In this document: piece by piece, positions 50,501 through 61,711 of the stretch | Numbering within the stretch: position 1 is the first letter of the stretch | Layout of the letters: the number at the start of each line of letters is the position of its first letter | Source of the DNA: Xiphydria camelus | Taxonomy: Eukaryota; Arthropoda; Insecta; Hymenoptera; Xiphydriidae | NCBI GenBank assembly: GCA_963678675.1 | Contig: OY783197.1 | Location: 29,385,470 to 29,449,469, forward strand | Direction of reading: 5' to 3' | DNA: 64,000 nt | Notes under the pieces: model-generated | What the model saw: the letters and a program-made list of their open reading frames with translations, nothing else | Database searches by the model: none | What the model was told of the DNA's origin: nothing | Translations under genes and position numbers: made by a program

Positions 50501-53352
50501 TTATGAAGGAGAATTTTGACATTTTGGTGTGTTCTCTCCTCGCCCCCCCCCCCCCCCCCCCCCCTACTCTAGCAATCGAAGTGATGATCGGTCTACGAAA
50601 GATAAGCTCGCTACGTCGGATCGTCATGGTGACGACTTTGACGAAGCAATCTGTACGCGCGATATTGGAGTTGGCACAACCGGCGGACGACGCTCTTGGC
50701 AACCCATTCGTACCAGTTCGCGCCTGCATGGTCGACACCGTGCCAAACGGACCGCACTTCGAGGTTGTCATTTTAATGGAGCGTCGGACAATGCATAAGC
50801 TTACGCTACCGTGGATGCCCAAACCTGCGACCCCGGACGGACCGGCCGTACCGCCAAAGTCCCCCTCGCAACATTCGGAGACCTCTTCGGTACATAGCAA
50901 TTGGGACGCGCAGGAGAAATCCAAGACAATTAGAACGCCGCAAAAGCCCAATACATCCGCATCTCCGAAAGTTGCCGTCCCGCCGAAGAATGTCAGGCCG
51001 GCGTTTGTGCCGAACAAAAAGTTCGTCTACAAAGCTCCAAATTTTGTGGGCTATAAAGGAAAGAAACCCTTCCAGCAAGAATTCGCACCTCCGAATAAGT
51101 TCGGAAATAGATTCGGAAAGCCCTACGTCAAGCCGTGGCGTCCCAACAAATTTCATCAGCCTCAACACATGGAGATGGATAAAGACGAGGACGAGGATGA
51201 GGACGACGACGTTCTCAGGCCGATCCCGTTCACGCGACCGATCTCTTTTCGTAAACCGAGCCAGAAGAAACAACGAGCGAAGAGCCCGCCGTTACTGCCG
51301 AAGGAGGCGCCCGCGCCGACGAAGCGAAAGCGAGTCTGGAACGAAGACAACGTGGCGACGGGCCGCGTCAGTCCGCCGCCGTTCGAGAAACGAATGAGAG
51401 AGCAGAGAGATCAATCCGATCTTCGGCAGAGGCTATCGAGCAATCGCCCTGAGCCCGATATCATCGAGAACGTTAGGAAGCAACAGGTCCTCTTGGACAT
51501 TGCCAAGGAAAAACTGAGCGGGCCGGCGCCTACCGTGGACGTGAACACCGCCAAACAATTGCAGAGCATGCTGAATATGGTCCTCGAGCAAACGACCAAG
51601 ATCCAGAGTCAATTGCCGCACTCCGTGTGGGATCGCATCGCGCCACCCCCCGAGAACGTGGGACACTCATCCTCGTTGCCACCCACGGATCCGCGATTGC
51701 AAAACGATCCCTTGCTGAAGGGCCGTTACGTGCAAGAGATGGGAACGCAGGACATACTGATCACGACGTCGAACAGAGAATTCGCGCAGAGCGACGATCC
51801 GAGAAACAATTATGACCGTTTCGGTGGCAGCGTGCCGCCGCGACAGAGGCCGAATGCGATGGGACGACCCGGCGGCGGCGGAGGCAATTCCTTTCAGAAA
51901 CCTGAGCTGGATCGATATCGCGGCAACGAATACCGCGATAACGAGGAGAGCCAGTGGGGCAGGGATAAGCAAATTGAGAAAAATCGCTGGAACCAGGTGC
52001 CTCTGCCGAAGAGAGTGGCCGCCTCTCCGCCGAGGGGAAGGCCGATTTCATCACCCGTTCATCAGTTGTCCATGCGTCGACCGCTCTCACCGAAGCGCCC
52101 CTTGCTATCTCCACCGCGACGACCGAGCTCACCTCCCAGAAGACACTTGTCTCCGTACGGACATCACGTATCTCCGATGCGGCGACCGATGTCTCCGCTG
52201 AAACGTCAACCGTCTCCGCCATCCAGGCGTCCGATGTCTCCGCCGCTGCGACGCGGACCGTCACCGCCCAGGAGACACTTGTCTCCGCAACATCGTCGAC
52301 ACACATCACCTCTGATACGCGGCGGCATGTCGCCACCACGACGCCTGATCTCTCCGCCGGGTCACCGATCGTCTCCGCCGGGTCGTCAAATGTCACCGGT
52401 ACAGCGAAGAATCGCGGACGAGTGGGACATTCCCAGTAGAGGCGCCATAGAGCAAAACGACTGGCAACGGATGCCCGAGAGGCGCTGGCACGACGACAGG
52501 CAGCCATCCTCGTCCGCGCCGAACTGGAATCAATCGTCGAACAATGACAAATATCGCGACAAGTCTGGCAATCGGGATAAGTGGAGCGCCAAGAGCTCTG
52601 GCAACGAGGGCAGTTGGATGAGCGGCGGCGGCGGTGGCGGTGGCGGCGGCAGCGGTGCCGTTTGGAACGCCAAGCAAGCAGGCCCGAAACCACCGAGTAA
52701 AGAGCATTGGGGAGGACCCGGTAGTGGCGGTAGCGGTGGCGGTGGCGGTGGCGGTGGCGGTGGCGGTGGCGGTGGCGGATCCGAGAACAGATGGCAACTC
52801 AGCGGACCGAGCGGAGATAATTGGAATATTCGCGGGAAAGACGCTTTCCCGAAGCCTGGCAATTCCCGTGAGGAGCCTTGGATGGACGTCGGTGGTAAGC
52901 AGAGATTCCGGGATAACAATTTGCCGTCCGGCGATTCGTGGCAACAGGCCGATAAGGACGATTGGAACGATCTTCCCGAAGACGCCAGGGACCCGTGGGG
53001 CGACGACGGTAACGTTGGTGTCAAGGATCGATGGTCCAAATTCGACAATCCCAATAGCACGCCGATCTGGGCTAGAGACAACGAGATGAAAGACTCGTGG
53101 TCCAAACCCGGTACGAGCAACTGGCAAAACAAGGGACCTAACCCCCCTGGCAAGCCTCAATGGCAGGGTATGGGTAATCCGAATCCCGGCGATCCGCGTT
53201 GGAACCCGTCCAACGATATGACGAAGAAGGCTCCACCGTCCGGTAACTGGCAAGGAGGAAATTCGACCGGTTCGTGGCAACCACCGAATTTCATGGGAAT
53301 GCAACAGCAGCAGCGTGCATTCAATTCTACGGTGTTTAAAGATCGACGCTAA
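41564..53352 (+). CDS. TRMT2A-derived pseudoenzyme with long disordered tail (catalytic motifs lost)
   Basis: Eight exons: 41564-41567, 43949-44844, 44921-45110, 46865-47037, 49456-49751, 49896-50115, 50267-50459, 50573-53352. They join in frame to 1583 residues. Residues 2-300 are acidic with degenerate ESxxx repeats. Residues 300-729 follow human TRMT2A in order: a helical linker, CKLLPPRRSPL for CPLEPIRPSPQ, an SAM-binding motif I VVEIGCGIGLIGLMLAS (577-593), and a C-terminal GNPFVPVRACMVDTVPNGPH. Key residues are gone: FFQVN is FWSN, the DPPR loop is NANTNIG (about 650-656), and SCNP with the catalytic Cys is TTLT (678-681). Residues 730-1583 are low-complexity: basic/proline linker, an acidic patch, many SPPRR/MSPPLRR repeats (about 1139-1274), polyGly, then Trp/Gly-spaced repeats. 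An RNA-binding scaffold role is inference. The 4-base first exon is the weakest point. Confidence 0.78.
41853..43772. mobile_element. About 1.9-kb foldback element in intron 1 of the TRMT2A-like gene
   Basis: Sequence from about 41853 (GTGAAATTAGCAC...TTTTCGAAAAACGATTAGAA) recurs inverted up to about 43772. The imperfect match continues inward, for example at 42226-42360 against the reverse complement of 43300-43436 (CTTTACCGTTGAAATGAAG, AACCAATTCTTTGTC). Arms are roughly 600 bases around a central part (about 42.5-43.1 kb). I see no transposase frame. Superfamily unknown; the element is divergent and probably old. Confidence 0.65.
45111..46864 (+). other. Intron 3 of the TRMT2A-like gene
   Basis: A 1.75-kb intron with clean GTAAGT donor and TTTAG acceptor. 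It has no supported exon. It contains a short element at 46384-46570 bounded by TACAGGGTG and CACCCTGTA. Confidence 0.6.
46384..46570. mobile_element. 187-bp element with 9-base terminal inverted repeats TACAGGGTG/CACCCTGTA
   Basis: Only the nine terminal bases are clearly inverted; the interior is unrelated and not coding. Such ACAGGGTG ends are common on short non-autonomous insect elements (general knowledge, not a matched family). Confidence 0.4.
47038..49455 (+). other. Intron 4 of the TRMT2A-like gene
   Basis: A 2.4-kb intron, AT-rich towards its 3' end, with no supported exon. Frames at 47.1-47.5 kb and 48.5-48.9 kb show no recognisable domain. Confidence 0.55.
50543..50564 (+). repeat. 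22-base poly(C) run at the 3' end of an intron
   Basis: An uninterrupted C run lies 8 bases before the acceptor AG at 50571-50572 of the TRMT2A-like gene and appears to act as its pyrimidine tract. Run length may be an assembly estimate. Confidence 0.85.
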
Positions 53353-54171
53353 AGAGATGCGAGAGGCTCTCGAAGCTCAGAATCCAAGATTCCAACTCTC
53401 TATTTAACGTTTAGCAAGCTACGTTAAAATTGTCCGATCGTTTGATTAATTTCAAATTGCATTCACGTCGAGCATTCCATCTCCGATCGCGTGTTTTTAG
53501 TTTTAAGTCGTAAGATTTCTGCGTTTTTTTTTCTCGTTTTTTTCTCCGCGAATAATTTCGAGGATCGTTATCGCTTCGCTGTAATTGTAATTTGAATTTT
53601 GTACCGCGCGCGCAAGTACGAATCGCATTTACCTGTCGCAGGTGTCGGGCGACCGCAGACCATCCTCGACTATCCAAGCTTATTCTCGGCCGTGAAGCGA
53701 GAAGCACGCGCTTGGATTCAGATGCGCGTTTTTCTAACAATTAATATCTCGTAAATACACATACCTGTGTAAGTATGTACGTGCATATAGTTATAGATAG
53801 GAATCATGCGAGAACGAGTGAATATTCTCATCGGCCCTCGCGTGATTACCATGTTTGATTTTCTCGCGTTTTGACCCTGTATTTCCGATGTATAACGAGA
53901 TCGGAACTGCTCTGCGTAATCATACCCTTATAACGATATAAATATAATAATTTCAAGGAAATCAAATTTTAATCCTCCGTATTCGATGTCCTTGTCACGC
54001 GCTCGATGTGCGGTTTCTAGCTCAATTTGAACTACAAATTCCGCGAGCATTTCCTTTCAATCCTGATCTTTCCACATGGCCGTGGACAGGCGCGCTATCG
54101 TACTCTTATACAGGTACATCGTGTTTTTTAGTTGGTGTTCATACCTCTATACGCATACCTGTGTGTTTACA
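53353..54171 (+). other. 3' UTR of the TRMT2A-like gene and spacer
   Basis: AT-rich sequence after the TAA at 53350-53352. No canonical AATAAA is obvious; ATATAAATATAATAA near 53937 is the closest candidate. No gene is seen. Confidence 0.45.
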
Positions 54172-54471
54172 TACCATATGTCCGCGATCAAAGAGCCCAT
54201 AGCAAAATTGCGAGTTTTGCATGAGCACCTCTGTGGGTTTCCTCGTCCAATAGAATCACCGGAGAAGCGTGAATGCGCATGCGTAGTCATCCGCGAGTGC
54301 AGTTCGATTTCGATTCTCGCATCTCGAAATCGAAGTCGAACTGCACTTGCGGATGACTACGCATGCGCATTCACGCTTCTCCGGTGATTCTATTGGACGA
54401 GGAGACCCACAGAGGTGCTCATGCAAAACTCGCAATTTTGCTATGGGCTCTTTGATCGCGGACATATGGTA
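54172..54471. repeat. 300-bp near-perfect palindrome
   Basis: Left arm 54172-54312 (TACCATATGTCCGCGATCAA...) is nearly the reverse complement of 54330-54471 (...TTGATCGCGGACATATGGTA), with only a few mismatches and a short loop near 54316-54329. Both strands therefore read the same frame (MSAIKEPIAKLRVLHEHLCG). This is probably a recent foldback element or an inverted duplication. Confidence 0.75.
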
Positions 54472-54756
54472 CTGTTGCGTGCCGGGCTGGTCTTCTTGGT
54501 CCGTTTGTAGGGGGCAGGTCCGTGCCCGTGGAGTGCTGAACCACTCTGTTCGGAAAGAGCGGGATCGGGAGTTGAAGAGTTTTATTGCAGGTGGAGAAAT
54601 GAAAACTCTTAATCCAAGAATTAGGTGATCACCAATGAATTATATTTTAACACATAGTTGGAATATAATTTGTCGTTATAAATCGGTATCTGAGTGCACC
54701 TCGAGCGGCAAAGTGCATCCTTTTAAATCAAGAGTCCCCGCCTCTCGGTAACAACG

Positions 54757-54813
54757 GGGAACCAATCAAATACTCAGCGCTAATGTGGGGAACCAATCAA
54801 ATACTCAGCGCTA
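54757..54813. repeat. Two direct copies of a 26-base unit
   Basis: GGGGAACCAATCAAATACTC followed by AGCGCT occurs twice head to tail, the second copy starting about 30 bases after the first. Function unknown. Confidence 0.7.
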
Positions 54814-55424
54814 GTCGTAGTCAAGGACTCTACTCCCACTTTCTTCGTCTACGCACAATGATCTAATCCACGCTCCACGCGTCCACGTGCGAAGAAAGTA
54901 CGCATCGACCCTGATTCTGGCGCGCACAATCCCACGCACTCGAAAGAAAACATGCCCTCATTGACCGTGGGTCTACCGCGCACGAACTCCCGCAATCCGA
55001 AGCGCGTATCGATAACAAATCTTATGCGCGCACGCCTACGTGATTCAAAGAAAGGAGAACTGTTCTTGCTAGGTAAATTAACTACGACCTATCGGTCCGC
55101 GAAAGGGGATACCATATTTACAAACGGAGCTCGCAGCGGCCCGCGACTCAGATCCCCTGTCCATCACGCAATAAAGGTGTTTATAATCTCGCGAATAGAA
55201 ACCACGGTGGCCTGCGACCTATTTAACTTATCACGCAGTCTTCGACGTTCTCGTTCTTTCTCTCTATTACAATCCATCTATACCTTACTTGCTTAATAAA
55301 ATGACAATAATTAGAGGTTAATACAAAGAGTTTGAATGCGCCGCTAAAAATCTAGTAACTTCCAAAAGTTATAGGGATTTTAGGTCAAGTCTGGATGCAG
55401 ACGCGACAGTACCCCCGGCGCCAT

Positions 55425-56050
55425 GAAATCTGTCGCTGGGGAATTTTAAAAAATTTTATTTTTAAACGTACCAACCAATGAACAATTAGTTCTCATGCCC
55501 TCATTATCTACGGTAGCGTCTACTTTCATTAATGAAAGCAAGAGGATTGATTAATCATTGGTTAGTACGTTTAAAAATAACATTTAAAAAAAGTCATCAG
55601 CGAGAGAATCCGTGAGCACGGTACACCCGGGGACACGGCATCTGTCGCTGGTGACTTTTTTTAAACGTTATTTTTAAACGTACTATAACCAATGAATAAT
55701 TAATTCTCATGCGCTCATTAGCTACGGTGGCGTCTACTCTCGTTAATGAAAGCATGAGGATTATTAATTATTGGTTAGTACGTTTAAAAATAACGTTTAA
55801 AAAAAGTCACCAGCGACAGTTGCCGTGTCCCCGGGTGTATGTACACCCGTGCTCACGGAATCTGTCGCTGGTGACTTTTTTTAAACCTTATTTTTAAACG
55901 TACTAACCAGTGAACAATTAATTCTCATGCCCTCATTAGCTACGGTGACGTCTACTCTCGTTAATGAAAGCACGAGGATTGATTAATCATTGGTTAGTAC
56001 GTTTAAAAATAACATTTAAAAAAGTCACCAGCGACAGATTCCGTGAGCCC
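55425..56050. repeat. Three tandem copies of a 195-bp inverted-repeat element (about 215-220 bp period)
   Basis: Copies lie at about 55425-55621, 55635-55829 and 55854-56050. Each starts CTGTCGCTGGTGACTTTTTT and ends with the complement AAAAAAGTCACCAGCGACAG. Each has inner inverted blocks TTATTTTTAAACGTACTA and TAGTACGTTTAAAAATAA, and a centre with CTCATTAGCTACGGTG. The copies are separated by short links with CCGGGTGTA and its complement. Copy 1 has the most changes. A stray end, CCCCAGCGACAGAATCCG, lies at 59617. Confidence 0.78.
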
Positions 56051-56692
56051 GGGTGTACCTATCTACGAAGGCTGCAGATAACACGCCTGTCCCAAGAGTG
56101 TCGCCTACTTTGAGATGCCTTTGCGGACGTGGGAAAAGTTGCTATGTATCGCTAAATCTGTATATACTACCTATAGGTATATTACACTCGACAAGCGCAA
56201 TTAAAATCGATTTCTGGGGTGATCCTAAATATTGAAACATGAATACGTTACGTCAAATCAATCGCAAGTTTGCATCGTTGCGATTGTCTTACAAGGGTGC
56301 GCATAACCGCACTGTCATTTACGAGAAAAATAAAAATACAATCTGCTTCGGTAATGATTTGATTTCACGCAACGCGTTGTTTATAGTGCATAACTGTAGT
56401 TACTTCGGACGTGCGAAGACACCGAAAATTTCACCCCTCTCGTTCATAAGATGAAACGACCGCAAAGGTGTCAAACCTCCCTCTCCCCGCATTCTTGTGC
56501 GTTCCCGTCACCGCCCCAAATGATTTTTCTCATAAGCAGGTTATGTTACGATTGATTCACCGATACACCAAATCACTGCTCTCTCTCTCTCGCGTGAGCA
56601 GTTGAATAAACATTCGCGGATTCGTTCGTTCGACAGATAAACGAATCACCTGCTTTTCGACCTCGAGCCATTTGGGTTCGCGAACTAAAATC

Positions 56693-57261
56693 ATGAGTGG
56701 CGAGGGGGATCGTCAAGTCTTGAGCGTGCGATACGACGAATTATCAGAGGCTCAAAAGGACGAGAACGTCTTAATAATTGACGTCAGAGAGCAAGATGAA
56801 ATTAACGAGACTGGAAAATTACCAGGAAGCATTCACATTCCGAGTAAGTTGTCGTTGAGAAAAAAAAATTGACAGCTCATCTACAGGGGCTTCTTTTTGA
56901 AACGCTGCATCCTTATGTAAAGGCATCTCGTTATAAGATTTGACATATTTCAGTGGGGCAAGTTTCTAAAACCTTGACGAGTCTTTCGGATGAAACGTTC
57001 GAGGAGAAATTTGGAAAGCGAAAACCGAATAAAGGCACAAAAATTATATTGAGCTGCCGTTCCGGGAAAAGAAGCAGCATGGTCCAGGATGAACTTCAAA
57101 AATTAGGATATGAAAAGTGTGTACCAACTTTGGTTCTGCATCCACAAACAAAGAACGGTAGAAATATCGGCAGAGACACGTCGATAAATTTGCAACATTT
57201 TTACAGCTCCTACAATTATATCGGCGGATGGCTCGACTGGGAAAGTAAACAAAAGGTATAA
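56693..57261 (+). CDS. Small single-domain rhodanese-like protein (TSTD / Hsp67B2-like)
   Basis: Three exons: 56693-56843, 56954-57116, 57207-57261. They join in frame to 122 residues. The start is the ATG in AAATCATGAGTGG; the in-frame TTG upstream is not a likely start. The rhodanese fold is seen as VLIIDVREQDEINETGKLPG near the N-terminus (the usual DVRE...G.IPGSIHIP pattern). The active loop CRSGKRS places the catalytic cysteine at Cys85, and the ending YNYIGGWLDWE matches the family C-terminus. Known function: transfer of sulfane sulfur through a cysteine persulfide. The cell compartment is unclear, as no targeting peptide is seen. A bidirectional AATAAATTTATT lies at 57367-57378 and may end this transcript. 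The final intron donor (AA|GTGTGT) is slightly unusual. Confidence 0.9.
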
Positions 57262-57366
57262 TCTCTCCTTTGAGGAGGAACATCGGGAAAATGAAAACGA
57301 ACCAATTACTAAGGTTTTTTTTTCATGTAATCTTCACTTCATCAGAACGTTAATGTCAAAATTTGA

Positions 57367-57378
57367 AATAAATTTATT
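57367..57378. terminator. Bidirectional poly(A) signal between the rhodanese gene and NKAP
   Basis: AATAAA on the plus strand at 57367-57372 is directly followed by TTTATT (AATAAA on the minus strand) at 57373-57378. It could serve both convergent genes, though it is 340 bases from the NKAP stop. Confidence 0.4.
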
Positions 57379-57718
57379 TAACTGATATTGACAATACGCG
57401 CTAGAAGCTTTGATCATTGTCTCCTCACACCTCACCCCGTAGAGTCCTGATGTCTCTCCTTTAGGGACTTTTGTCAAACCGACGGAGAAAGTCCAACGCG
57501 AATGAATCGCGAAATATAAAAAATGTAACATCGATAAATATACCTGTGACATGGGAAAAGTTTGTAAGAATATTCATTTTTCCATTCCGACTCGTACATC
57601 AATTCGTATCATGCGATCGATGAGTCGACGTTACGTTCATGGGAATGCAGACAACACAAAATCTATTAACATATTTACATATCGCGAAAATCAATTATTC
57701 GCGCCCAGGGTAAAGTAC

Positions 57719-58782
<1,064 letters not shown>

Positions 58783-59037
58783 ATTTCGATGCGACGACTC
58801 GCCTTTACATTTTATTCCAACACCGCCTTCGTCCACACCGTAACGTAGATGTATGTATGTACGAGAGAAACGAAAACCCTCGATATGTCTGATCTACGAG
58901 AAACTTTTTATAAATAAATTAAGTTTCTATAGAGTCTTTCGAAGAATCGAAACGCGAAATTGAATGCATAGGTATATTGTACAATACGTATGTACCTACA
59001 CAAGCTAACCCCGAAAAACAAATGTCGCACTCGCCCA

Positions 59038-59159
59038 GGGGCCCCTTTCTCTACTCACTCGCAAGAGAAACGTATACGTTTCTTAGCGAGTAGACCAATC
59101 AGGACCCCCACCACAACGGAATACTTGATCCTGATTGGTGAGTTAGAGAAAGGGGCCCT
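59038..59159. mobile_element. Single diverged copy of the 155-bp element, inverted orientation
   Basis: It shares AAACGTATACGTTTCTTAGC, GAGTAGACCAATCAGGA and CCACAACGGAATACTTGATC with the array at 37413-37883, in reverse orientation. It is bounded by GGGGCCCCTTTCTC and GAGAAAGGGGCCC. One arm is shortened by about 30 bases. Confidence 0.75.
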
Positions 59160-59404
59160 AGTGCGGTAGTGGTGCTAGACCTCACCACGAAAGGAGCACC
59201 ACTGCCACACACCGGAAATTCCCGCTCCATCGTTAACGTTTGCCGGTTGATGAAGTTGTTTTGTGAATTCGGTATAGAAAAATTAATCTAATTTTCTTTC
59301 AGTTTAGTTACCACTACTTTACAATAATAACTTTTTACGAAAATTTATTTTTATACACCGAATTCACAAAATTTAACCTCATCATTCCATAGGTACCCCG
59401 CAAT

Positions 59405-59536
59405 GGGTGCTTTCCATTTAACTGACACGAGTCGACACAAAATTAAACCATTGGTTCTTTCTGCTGGCGCCTGCCAATCAGTTGGTGGTTCTATTAGAAG
59501 TGTGTAGACTTGTGTCACATAAATGGAAAGCACCCA
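59405..59536. mobile_element. 132-bp MITE with TGGGTGCTTTCCATTTA ends
   Basis: The left end TGGGTGCTTTCCATTTA is the exact reverse complement of the right end TAAATGGAAAGCACCCA. Further in, GACACGAGTCGACAC pairs imperfectly with GTGTAGACTTGTGTC. No coding capacity. A partial copy seems to lie at 40568-40612. Confidence 0.72.
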
Positions 59537-59705
59537 ATCCTGTCAGCCATATTTCCCGCGTCGTCTCTTGTATCGGTCATCTACACGCGACTCTGCTAAA
59601 CTTCCTCTTGAAAATTCCCCAGCGACAGAATCCGAGTAGGTAATATTTCGCTCAAAATTCAACGAGTTTTGAGCAGTAGCGCCATCTAGTTATGAACTCT
59701 GGATC

Positions 59706-59957
59706 AGGGTGATTTTTCATGTAACTGCCGCAGTAAAGCAGTATCATGAAAAATCACCCTGTCGGCAGCGGTGGCGCCGCCACACAGCAGCGAGCGGCAG
59801 AGAGCACCGGAAGCGAATTTAGTCGGTCTCGTAACGCTCGTAACCGTGCAGTTTGCGACTAAATGCATAGTATAGGTATATGTGTGGGTATAGTATGGTA
59901 GGTACGGTAGGTACCGTAGGAGGAGCGTACACCGCTCCGAGTGAGAATATTTTTGTA
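59706..59957. repeat. Repeat copy B upstream of ST7
   Basis: Begins with a foldback CAGGGTGATTTTTCATG...CATGAAAAATCACCCTG (59706-59761), then GCGGTGGCGCCGCCACACAG, GAGAGCACCGGAAGCGAATT, AGCGTACACCGCTCC and ATATTTTTG. It is the intact counterpart of copy A at 40622-41215 and ends about 200 bases before the ST7 start codon. Confidence 0.65.
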
Positions 59958-60160
59958 ACAATGTTGAATTAAAAAAGATCGGATCCGTCAAAAGAGTCTA
60001 CTTGGCTCCGCGACAGCCGCAAGCACAAATTCACAATCAACGTGCGAATAGCGAAACGCGAGGTAACCGCACGAGTTAACGTTCACGGTGTACCGGTGGT
60101 TTGACGTTTCAAAACTTTAGATCAAAGATACGACTGTAGAAACGAGATCGCGCATCATAA

Positions 60161-61711
60161 ATGGCCCTGTTATTTACGAGCATGTGGGACTCGACGATGT
60201 TTCTAAGCACGCTGACACCGAAATTTTACGTCGCACTCACTGGAACGTCGTCCCTCATTTCCGGGCTGATTCTGATTTTCGAGTGGTGGTACTTCAGGAA
60301 GTACGGAACCAGCTTCATCGAGCAGGTATCCTTGAATCACATATCACCTTGGATCGGTGGTGGCGACGGCGGAGGTGACACCGCCAATTCCAACATCGGC
60401 AGTTCCTCTTCGTCCAATCAGCAAAGCGTGCCGGAATGTAAAGTCTGGCGAAATCCCATAAATCTGTTCAGGGGCGCGGAATATCAAAGATTTTACTGGG
60501 CGACGAACAAAGAGCCGCTTACGTATTACGACATGAATCTCTCCGCGCAAGATCATCAAACTTTCTTCACCTGCGAGGGGGATACGGGAAAGTCCGAGTA
60601 CGAAATCATGCAAACGGCATGGCGAGAGCGCAATCCCGTGGTAAGGATCAAGGCCGCGCACGGCGCCCTCGAACGTAATCCCGACTGTGCACCCGCCTAC
60701 ATACTCCTGGCGGAGGAAGAGGCCACCACGATTTTAGAGGCGGAGAAAATTCTCAAGCAGGCGCTGAAGATTGCGGAGAATAATTACAGAAAGTCCCAGA
60801 ATACGCAACATCAAGGCTCGACGGCTGAGGCGATACACAGGCGAGACACGAACGTGTTGATCTACATAAGACGGAGACTCGCCATGTGCGCGAGAAAATT
60901 GGGTAAGCTGAAGGAGGCGGCGAAGATGTTCCGAGATCTCACCAAGGAGGTGCCGCCTATCATGAATGTACTGAACATTCACGAGAACCTGATAGAAGCC
61001 CTGCTGGAGATGCAGGCGTACGCCGACGTGCAGGCCGTATTGGCCAAGTACGACGACATCAGCCTGCCAAAATCGGCGACGATATGTTACACCGCCGCAC
61101 TGCTCAAGGCCCGATTGGTGGCGGACAAATTCTCGCCGGACATCGCCAGCAAGCGAGGATTGACTACGTCGGAGATGACGGCGGTCGAAGCGATCCATAG
61201 AGCCGTCGAGTTCAATCCGCACGTACCCAAGTACTTGCTGGAGATGAAACCGCTCATCCTACCGCCGGAGCACGTCCTCAAGAGAGGCGACTCCGAGGCG
61301 ATCGCCTACGCGTTCTTCCACCTCGCCCACTGGAAACAGATGGAAGGCGCGCTGAACTTATTGCACTGCACGTGGGAGGGCACCTTCCGAATGTTGCCTT
61401 ACCCCTTGGAGAGGGGACATTTGTTTTACCCTTATCCGACGTGCACCGAATGCGCGGACCGCGAGCTACTTCCGTCCTTCCACGACGTGAGCGTCTACCC
61501 GAAGAAGGAGCTGCCCTTCTTCATCTTATTCACGGCCGGTCTCTGCTCCTTTACGGCATTGCTAGCCCTCTTGACGCACCAATATCCCGACACGATGGGC
61601 GTGGTCGCCCGCGCGATGCTCGCTTGGCTCTCTCTTCCATTTTATTACATCGTAGACAAGCTGGAAGCGGTCTTGCCCTCAAACTTGCTGCAGCAGCTCT
61701 CTAGAATATAA
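60161..61711 (+). CDS. ST7: ST7 homologue (suppressor of tumorigenicity 7), intronless
   Basis: A single uninterrupted frame of 516 residues. The start is the ATG at 60161 ([15 protein letters not shown]). Two N-terminal membrane segments (about 13-45) contain the family block [20 protein letters not shown] with [21 protein letters not shown] Gly/Ser linker (about 66-88) follows. A large soluble part has ST7 motifs such as [33 protein letters not shown] and TPR-like helices ([29 protein letters not shown]). C-terminal features are [20 protein letters not shown] and hydrophobic segments ([19 protein letters not shown]). The family is a conserved membrane protein of uncertain biochemical role, linked to growth suppression. 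Vertebrate ST7 has many introns, so an intronless copy is notable. Candidate poly(A) signal at 62009-62014. Confidence 0.95.
   Translation: MALLFTSMWDSTMFLSTLTPKFYVALTGTSSLISGLILIFEWWYFRKYGTSFIEQVSLNHISPWIGGGDGGGDTANSNIGSSSSSNQQSVPECKVWRNPINLFRGAEYQRFYWATNKEPLTYYDMNLSAQDHQTFFTCEGDTGKSEYEIMQTAWRERNPVVRIKAAHGALERNPDCAPAYILLAEEEATTILEAEKILKQALKIAENNYRKSQNTQHQGSTAEAIHRRDTNVLIYIRRRLAMCARKLGKLKEAAKMFRDLTKEVPPIMNVLNIHENLIEALLEMQAYADVQAVLAKYDDISLPKSATICYTAALLKARLVADKFSPDIASKRGLTTSEMTAVEAIHRAVEFNPHVPKYLLEMKPLILPPEHVLKRGDSEAIAYAFFHLAHWKQMEGALNLLHCTWEGTFRMLPYPLERGHLFYPYPTCTECADRELLPSFHDVSVYPKKELPFFILFTAGLCSFTALLALLTHQYPDTMGVVARAMLAWLSLPFYYIVDKLEAVLPSNLLQQLSRI

Larger units (their letters stand above)
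58783..60160. other. Spacer between NKAP and ST7 filled with short elements
   Basis: A divergent spacer of 1.4 kb. It carries a diverged single copy of the 155-bp element (59038-59159), an inverted-repeat element (59405-59536), a stray end of the 195-bp element (59617) and repeat copy B (59706-59957). No gene is seen. Confidence 0.6.

Noticed and set aside
54172..54471. Pair of identical proteins encoded head to head in the palindrome
   Set aside because: The match is caused by the palindrome itself; the frames have no known domain.
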